From: Heterotrichella gracilis
Taxonomy: Eukaryota; Sar; Xanthophyceae; Tribonematales; Xanthonemataceae
Length of the DNA stretch: 64,000 nt
Direction of reading: 5' to 3'
NCBI GenBank assembly: GCA_032358255.1
Contig: JAULBX010002667.1
Span: forward strand, 1-64,000
Part shown: piece by piece, positions 58,413-64,000 of the stretch
Numbering within the stretch: the stretch's first letter is position 1
Layout: each line of letters starts with the position of its first letter
Program-made: the position numbers and the translations under genes
Notes under the pieces: generated by a model
Databases searched by the model: none
Seen by the model: the letters and a program-made list of their open reading frames with translations, nothing else
What the model was told of the DNA's origin: nothing

Positions 58413-59168
58413 TGGGGGGAGGGAAGGGGAGGAAGGGAGCACTTGCCTGGCCTAGCGCCCGATGGGTGGAGGATCGGGAAGGGGTGGAAATTTTGTAGGT
58501 GTAGCCGGTGTGAATGGAAGCAGTTCTGGAGGTCAAGTGCGGTGGAACAATGGGTGGGGACTGTCATACAATGGGTGGGGACTCTCATACTATGGGTGGG
58601 GACTCTCGTAGCTACCTGCCAGCCACAGCCGGAGAGACATAGGCATTGTTGGGCAGGGTGCAACAATGGGTTTCATTCATTAAACATGCATAACGTGCCA
58701 TGGCATATTCGACACTTGTCAACTCCTTGCCCCACCCAGTAGGCTGGAATTATTTGGAGTGCAGTGTTTGTGCGGGTTAAACCAGTTGGCTGTATTGGCG
58801 ATGCTTTAGGCTATGCTTTAGCCTTGTGATCACCACATTTTTTGATGCCAAGTGGAACACAGGTGTGTTGCACTGGCTGGTCTCCTGTGGGCGTTCCCTT
58901 CCTTCTGCAAAGACCATTTTGACAAGAAAGATAATACTACAAAGGGAACGGGGACAGCAACAATTCGAATTCTGCATGAACTCATGTGCACATTCAATCA
59001 CAGCTGAAAACGCGAGGCCCTTGGTGCTATCACGCAGAAGTACGACAAGAACACCGGTCCTCATGCTGCCCCAGAACGTCATAAGCAACTCATACACTGC
59101 ACAGTAAGGCGAGGCACTCAAAGGGGCGCTCAGCTCACTCTCAAGTTGTTGGGTGAACATATGCATGC
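58413..59168. other. Intergenic region with a 22-bp tandem repeat
   Basis: This is the 3' flank of the FKBP gene and 5' flank of the F-box gene. Three copies of a unit of about 22 bases containing ATGGGTGGGGACTCTCATAC lie at about 58548-58612. A minus-strand frame (58777-59166) is open but shows no family and overlaps the F-box start region. I do not call it a gene. Confidence 0.5.
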
Positions 59169-60503
59169 ATGTCCCATCCGATGTCCATCTCCGCTCTGCC
59201 CCTCGAGCTGCTGCAGCAGGTGTTCCAAAGGGCAGACTTGGTCACCAAAGCACGTGCACAAGCCGTGTGCAAGGCCTGGAGGGACGCGCTGGACGGGCCC
59301 AGCGCGGCATGGGAGTCGCTGGTGCTTGACGCTTCTCCACCCGACCTATGGCGCGCACCAGAGTCCGCCTGGGGATACCTCATGCCCTGGCTGGGCCGCA
59401 AGCTGGCAGCCACCACCCAAGTGAGGGTGGTATTTCTTGCCCAAGGCGTGAGTGCTCATCAGCAGGTGGTGGCCGAAAAAGGGCTGTGGTGGCTGCTGGC
59501 ATCACTTTCTCGCCACCAGCTGCACCAGCTCGACTTGCGTGCCAAAGTGAGCGTTGCGGAGGTCCACTGCCTGTCAAACTTCGCAGCTTTGAGGAGTCTT
59601 GCGGTGAAGGTTGGCAGCGTAGCACCAGGCCAAACCGGGCAGGCGCACGCCTGTATCAGCGCCCTCACCACCCTCACCCACCTTGACTTATTTATGGACT
59701 TTGTGGGACGGGTACCGCTGCTGCCAGTATCCCTGGGCAGCCTCAGATTGGCAAGCGCCCCTGCAGCAGATCACTTGCAGTGGGACAGTCGCCAGCAGCC
59801 GCTCACGAGCCTCAACCACCTGTCTCTGTGGCATGTGGCGCTTGGTCCCAAGGATGGGAACACGGTAGCACTAGCCACCGGCACCTTGGTTCCAGCGCTA
59901 CGGTCACTTGATATTACTGGGATAGGGGGGGCCATCAACATTGCAGTCCACAGCTTGCCACCTGCCCTCACCCGCCTAGTTTTCCAGGGTCGAGGACTGC
60001 AGCTCTCAGGCACAAGCTTGCCTGGCCAACTGAGGCGCGTAAGGTTTCAAGACAGTGTGCGCTTCTCCCTCCCCCCCTGCTGCCTGCCAGAATCAGTAAT
60101 CTTTCTTTGCTTCGTGGCCAAGATCATTGCTCCTGACCTCCACCCAGAGCCACCCTGGAAGGCCAGCGGTTCCCAGCTGCGCCACCTGCGCATCCCCATC
60201 ACCCACCAGACAACCACGTGGCTGTCCAGCCTGTCGGAGCTCCCCCACCTGACCCAGCTGTACCTCACCTGGTGGAGTGAGCCTGAGGAGGGTGGGCGGG
60301 TGCCCTCCCATGTCTTGACTGTGCCATGGCTGCCCAACCTTGTGGATGTGAGTTGGGATTGCAAGCAGCCAATGGAGGTGCAGATCTTTACAACGCCAGG
60401 CAATAGCATCACCTACAGCCCTCACAAGGGGGTGGTGTACAGGTGGCAGAGGGGCAGGGATGGGAGGCACAGATTTACCCAATTTAAGGTTACCGCGGCC
60501 TAG
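59169..60503 (+). CDS. F-box protein with leucine-rich C-terminal region
   Basis: A single uninterrupted frame of 444 aa, the only intronless gene in the window. The N-terminus (about residues 9-45: LPLELLQQVFQRADLVTKAR ... VCKAWRDAL) is an F-box, which docks onto Skp1 in an SCF ubiquitin ligase. Downstream, repeated segments such as LRSLAVKVGS, LTHLDLFMDF, LNHLSLWHVAL, LRSLDITGIG and LTQLYLTWW are spaced like irregular leucine-rich repeats and would bind the substrate. The start ATG at 59169 (MSHPMSISALPLELL) leaves eight residues before the F-box. A second in-frame ATG four codons on is also possible. Lack of introns in such an intron-rich region suggests origin by retroposition, or a recently expanded family. 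The substrate is unknown. Confidence 0.85.
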   Translation: MSHPMSISALPLELLQQVFQRADLVTKARAQAVCKAWRDALDGPSAAWESLVLDASPPDLWRAPESAWGYLMPWLGRKLAATTQVRVVFLAQGVSAHQQVVAEKGLWWLLASLSRHQLHQLDLRAKVSVAEVHCLSNFAALRSLAVKVGSVAPGQTGQAHACISALTTLTHLDLFMDFVGRVPLLPVSLGSLRLASAPAADHLQWDSRQQPLTSLNHLSLWHVALGPKDGNTVALATGTLVPALRSLDITGIGGAINIAVHSLPPALTRLVFQGRGLQLSGTSLPGQLRRVRFQDSVRFSLPPCCLPESVIFLCFVAKIIAPDLHPEPPWKASGSQLRHLRIPITHQTTTWLSSLSELPHLTQLYLTWWSEPEEGGRVPSHVLTVPWLPNLVDVSWDCKQPMEVQIFTTPGNSITYSPHKGVVYRWQRGRDGRHRFTQFKVTAA

Positions 60504-61728
60504 ATGGGCGTGCGTATGGGCTACAATGCGTGTACATTTCACCCGCTTGGGCATTTCCATCTGCACTTCCAGCCAGCCCCCTTGCGCTTCTTTCTCACCC
60601 CCTCTCAACCCCACTGCTTTTGAACAGTCCATCAGCGGCCACTGCAGTGCCATTCCCGATATCTCTACCCCCAGGGTTTCATGGCACTTCCAAATTAGGG
60701 GCCGAGCCTGCGCATTTGCCATCAATGGTTGCCGCTTTTCTGCGCATTGCAAGCTGGGCCGCGTCAAGTCACTTCACTGAGTGACTGTTGGGCCAAAAAG
60801 ATAATGTGTGGGCGGTTAGCCGCCTCTGCAGCTACTGCGTAGCGGGTGCACATGGCAGCTGGCAGCTCTAGAGGTGTGACTATTTGTCAAGGGTCTAGGC
60901 AGCTGCCGGGCGTGTCCAAATGAATGCCATGTCGGACATATTTGTGACTGAGTCTCAAGATCTCAACCTCAAACTCCGGGGGCTTATGTTCAGCAGGGTC
61001 AATGATTAGCCTCATGCGGCACCTCCAACTTGCGTCAAGGAAAACTACTTCTAATTTAGAACTGCAAACAATTACAAGAAAGACTCAATAATGATTTGCA
61101 TTTGCTGCAGCATTCACATCATCGTCAACCAACCAGGCAGCGGAGACAATTTGCCAAACTACTCCAATGGAGGACACTGGGCGATCCTACGAAGTGCACT
61201 TCATGACCCAGTTTCAAACTTTCATGCATGCAGGGGCTGCAGTGACCTAGTGCCAGATAGCTATCAATAAACCAACCGCACACGTGCCGCATCCATGGCC
61301 GTCAAATCATTTAAAGAAAAAAACGGTCTGAAAGCATCCTAGAAATCATTACTCGCTTTTTCAGTGCCAAAATTGCTGCAATCGTCAATCTACCAAGTAG
61401 AGCCTTGAGGTTCCAACCGGGCAGGTGGCTTGGAAAGCCCAAGCAACCCAATCAGCAGAGTTGCTCAACTACACGCAATCGCATAAACAACGGCACATGC
61501 TTCCCCATCAGTGGGCCTGTAGCCAGTGGGCCCCGCTCTCACTCAGCCCTTCTCTCAACTCCCGTACCCCCCTGCTAAGCCCCCCTGCGCCAGCTCAAAC
61601 CTCCTACTTGCCATGAATGGCGATGATCACCATCTGCCATGTCAGCGCCTAAACCCCAAATCCGCCCTCCAGCGTAGCAATTCAGGCAGCGGCGGGTGGC
61701 TGCGTTGGGGCCACTAGAAACCCTAGAC
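60504..61728. other. Convergent intergenic region
   Basis: About 1.2 kb holds the 3' ends of the F-box gene and of the minus-strand kinase gene. Only short frames; no repeat, RNA gene or mobile element recognised. Confidence 0.5.
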
Positions 61729-63433
61729 CTAAACCCCAACAGCCAGCATTGCCTCCAGGCTGCCACGGGCTGCTGCGGGTGGCAGGGTTGAAGCGTGTAG
61801 TGTCATGGGCATGCAGTGCACCCCCAGGTCTGCAGTGAGCAGCCGGCACACCCCCTCCTGGTCGGATGTACTCCTGCGCACATGAGAACAAAACATTGAT
61901 TCCGAATCACAGTGCATTTGCGGACGGGCGGGTGATGAAATTACTGAATCCTGCAATGGCGTTTACAAGCAAGGCAGGGTGATAAAGCCCCAATCAGGGC
62001 AGGGCGCGTGGTGCAAACCCCCTCCAAACCCCACCCTTGGTATATGCAGCTCCCCTCAGTGAGCGGACGACTGTGGGATCAGTCCGGATCAGAGCTGCAA
62101 CATACCATCAGTGTGTATATATACCAATAGCCTCCTTTCCCGCACCTGCACAGCAGCTGGGCAGTCCCATCCCCTTGCGACCCCACCCCCTTCCCGCCGT
62201 AAATCCTCCCCTGGATGGGCCCATACCCCAAAACCCTGTGTAGGGCAGGCGCCGTCAGCTGTTGGGGGCACGAGGGGCCTGCCAGTGCATCAAATTGGGC
62301 TTGGGCCTCACACATTAAGGCCCCCACTGCCGCTGCATCTCCGGCGCTGAGGGCCACAATGGCTCTGCTGGTGATGTCTGTGTTGACAGACCCTAATAGG
62401 GTGTGAAGGCCTTGGTGGGTGGGGGTGGAGGGGTGCGGGAAGCCCGCCTGTGGGAAGGAGGGGGACATAGGGGTCAGCAACGAGTGGTAGCGGTGGGTAG
62501 CGGTGGTAGAGCGGGTGGTGTAGGCTTGACAACCCCTTATGAGTTCTGGCCTCGGTATTTTTAGCGGCATGCGTACAGCTGCCACTAAACAACTACCCAA
62601 GCACCAAGATGTGGGTCTGGAGGAGTGAAATGACACCAACATACCTGCATGGCGCCTAGTATGGCCACGGTATCCTTGCCCTCCAGAAGATCCACCAGCA
62701 CAAAGTACAGCGGTGCCCCCAACATGACCGGAACCACATGCAGCACGTCGCCATCGTAGGTCATGAGCACGGGAGTGTTGCCAAAAGCACAGGCCTGGTC
62801 CATGCGCCCGCACTGGGAGGGTGTCAGCCTCTCCCCCTCGTACGCGTGCTGCATTTCCCCCCTTACAGTCAGCTTCAGGTCGTAGGCGCGGTTGAAAGCG
62901 CGCGCCACCTGCGAGATGGGTTGATGTGCTGGTTGGAAACACCGTGGGTAAGGGTTTTCGTGCAGTGCGGGAACCTTGGGTGAGGGTTTTGGTGGTGTCG
63001 GGGGCGTGAGCCTCTACCCATTGAACGCATGCTACATCTCTTACAGTCAGCTTCAGGCTCTAGGCGAGATTGAAGGTGCGCACCTTCTGCAGGGTGTGGG
63101 GATGCGGTATGGGAACCCTGGGTAAGGTTTTTTGTGCTCGGCATCAGGCCGCACTGGGTAAGGGTTTCCATGCTTCCGGGTGGAAATATCCTTTGTGGGG
63201 TGTTCCGGGATGGTGTAGGGATCCAAGTCCTCTGAGTTCAGTACCACACACTGCAGCCAATTTTAGGGTTTTTGGTAGGGTTCCCACCCTACCAGCACAC
63301 ACACAGCCGCCGATGACGACAGCCCCTTCTTCAGAGGCAGCGTTGTCTTGTAGTTGCTGATCTCCATGCCGCCTATATGATGCTCTGTGCACAGCTTGTA
63401 CAGCACACCCGCCACGTAGGACCAGAACCCACC
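61729..63433 (-). CDS. GHMP-family sugar kinase (galactokinase-like), C-terminal part
   Basis: Four in-phase exons, 63293-63433, 62645-62908, 62146-62447 and 61729-61873, give the last 283 residues; the 5' part lies beyond the window. The ATP-binding motif GLSSSAAVCVL ends the first exon shown. The next reads VARAFNRAYDLKLT ... CGRMDQACAFG, with the family's catalytic-region residues. Motif 3, GGKGVGSQGDGTAQL, is in the third exon. GHMP kinases phosphorylate galactose, uronic acids, arabinose, mevalonate or homoserine. The motif pattern (GSQGDG and the GRMDQ segment) points to a sugar-1-kinase, but the substrate cannot be fixed. The C-terminus has no further domain. Introns upstream hold decayed copies of two exon edges (about 63010-63100 and 63535-63600). 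A short stretch near 63190-63255 could be an extra exon but is not needed. Confidence 0.8.
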
Positions 63434-64000
63434 CTGCACGCGCGCAAGAAGGTGAAACCCTCGGCAGGGTTTTTGGACATGATAGCTGTGAGTCCTGTGC
63501 ATGGGGATTCTAACGGCACATAAGATCAGAAGCTGCCCTGCACAGGCGCAAGGTTGGTGACCCCTGCGAGAGGGTATTTGGACATGGTGGCTGTGAGCCC
63601 TGTGCTGGGTATTTCAATGGGGTGCAGACTCGTGTGGACCCAGTGCAAGGGTTGATGAAGGTGACCAAGCTGTGCAACATTGGACCAGGACCCTGCACGC
63701 GACAGCAAAATGTTGGCGCCAGTAGGTCAACCCTGTGCAAGGGTTTTCAACAGGCGCATGCGCATCGAGGTGCTTGGAGCGGGAGCACTAAATGAAATTG
63801 ATTGGTTGATGCGTCCACGAGGTGTATGCATGGCGCGGGAACAACCCATCAGTACCGCCACGCCCACCCATCCACCCTTGACACCACCTATACCCACATC
63901 TGTACCCCACCTGCGCACCCAGCACTGTGGAATCCAGTGACAAGCACTGTGGCCCACCTCGCCCACGCCCACCCTAAACCCATCACCCCAACGACCCCCA
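63434..64000. other. Intron of the GHMP kinase gene running off the window
   Basis: No upstream exon could be joined with confidence. A candidate minus-strand exon end with donor lies near 63910-63950. A copy of the sequence around the 63433 acceptor lies at about 63535-63600. Confidence 0.45.

Noticed and set aside
58777-59166. 129-codon minus-strand frame upstream of the F-box gene
   Set aside because: No family, no splice context, and it overlaps the presumed promoter of the F-box gene; kept only as a remark.
1-64000. Retroviral, LTR, Polinton-like or other capsid-bearing element
   Set aside because: No reverse transcriptase, integrase, capsid or envelope motif and no long terminal repeats were seen.

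Overview
The window looks like nuclear DNA of a green alga (chlorophyte or a close relative). It is GC-rich and eukaryotic: nearly every gene is split into many short GT-AG exons. It encodes a fused betaine-lipid synthase (BTA1, typical of green algae and absent from seed plants), a lumenal FKBP with a twin-arginine plastid signal, a plant-type R2R3-MYB, an Agenet (plant Tudor) domain and MYND-finger proteins. Introns are full of TTTAGGG/CCCTAAA motifs, the Arabidopsis-type telomere unit. I cannot name the species.

Layout. 1-10.1 kb: a long plus-strand gene ending in a MYND zinc finger; its 5' end is outside the window. 12.3-15.7 kb: a second, shorter plus-strand MYND-finger gene. 16.5-30.5 kb: a minus-strand gene of about 25 exons with the WD40 start and zinc-binding end of the TFIIIC delta-type subunit (GTF3C4-like), and two Agenet-like modules between them. 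31.5-34.7 kb: a plus-strand P-loop ATPase of the archaeal-ATPase type, possibly decayed. 36.4-41.0 kb: BTA1 on the minus strand, 12 exons and 667 codons, with every phase consistent. 43.2-45.4 kb: a small acidic protein. 46.9-51.1 kb: a Spinster-like MFS carrier, 10 exons and 523 aa. 51.7-53.9 kb: an R2R3-MYB, 4 exons and 524 aa. 55.1-56.0 kb: an unrecognised minus-strand reading frame. 56.0-58.4 kb: an FKBP13-like lumenal peptidyl-prolyl isomerase. 59.2-60.5 kb: an intronless F-box protein. 61.7-63.4 kb: the C-terminal part of a GHMP sugar kinase on the minus strand, running off the right edge.

The genes do not form one pathway. They are ordinary housekeeping, lipid, plastid and regulatory genes. 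The unusual thing is the architecture. In gene after gene the last 25-60 bases of an exon plus its splice donor, or an acceptor plus the first bases of an exon, are repeated one to four times inside the adjoining intron. The copies are commonly separated by telomere-like TTTAGGG/CCCTAAA tracts, and some donors (GTAGGG) merge into the telomere motif. I regard this splice-junction copying as the best candidate for an undescribed process here.

No LTR, retroviral, Polinton-like or other capsid-bearing element, rRNA, CRISPR array or convincing tRNA gene was recognised. Exon coordinates were worked out by eye from reading frame, splice dinucleotides and phase. They are strongest for BTA1, MFS, MYB, FKBP and the GHMP kinase, and weakest for the TFIIIC-like and ATPase genes.
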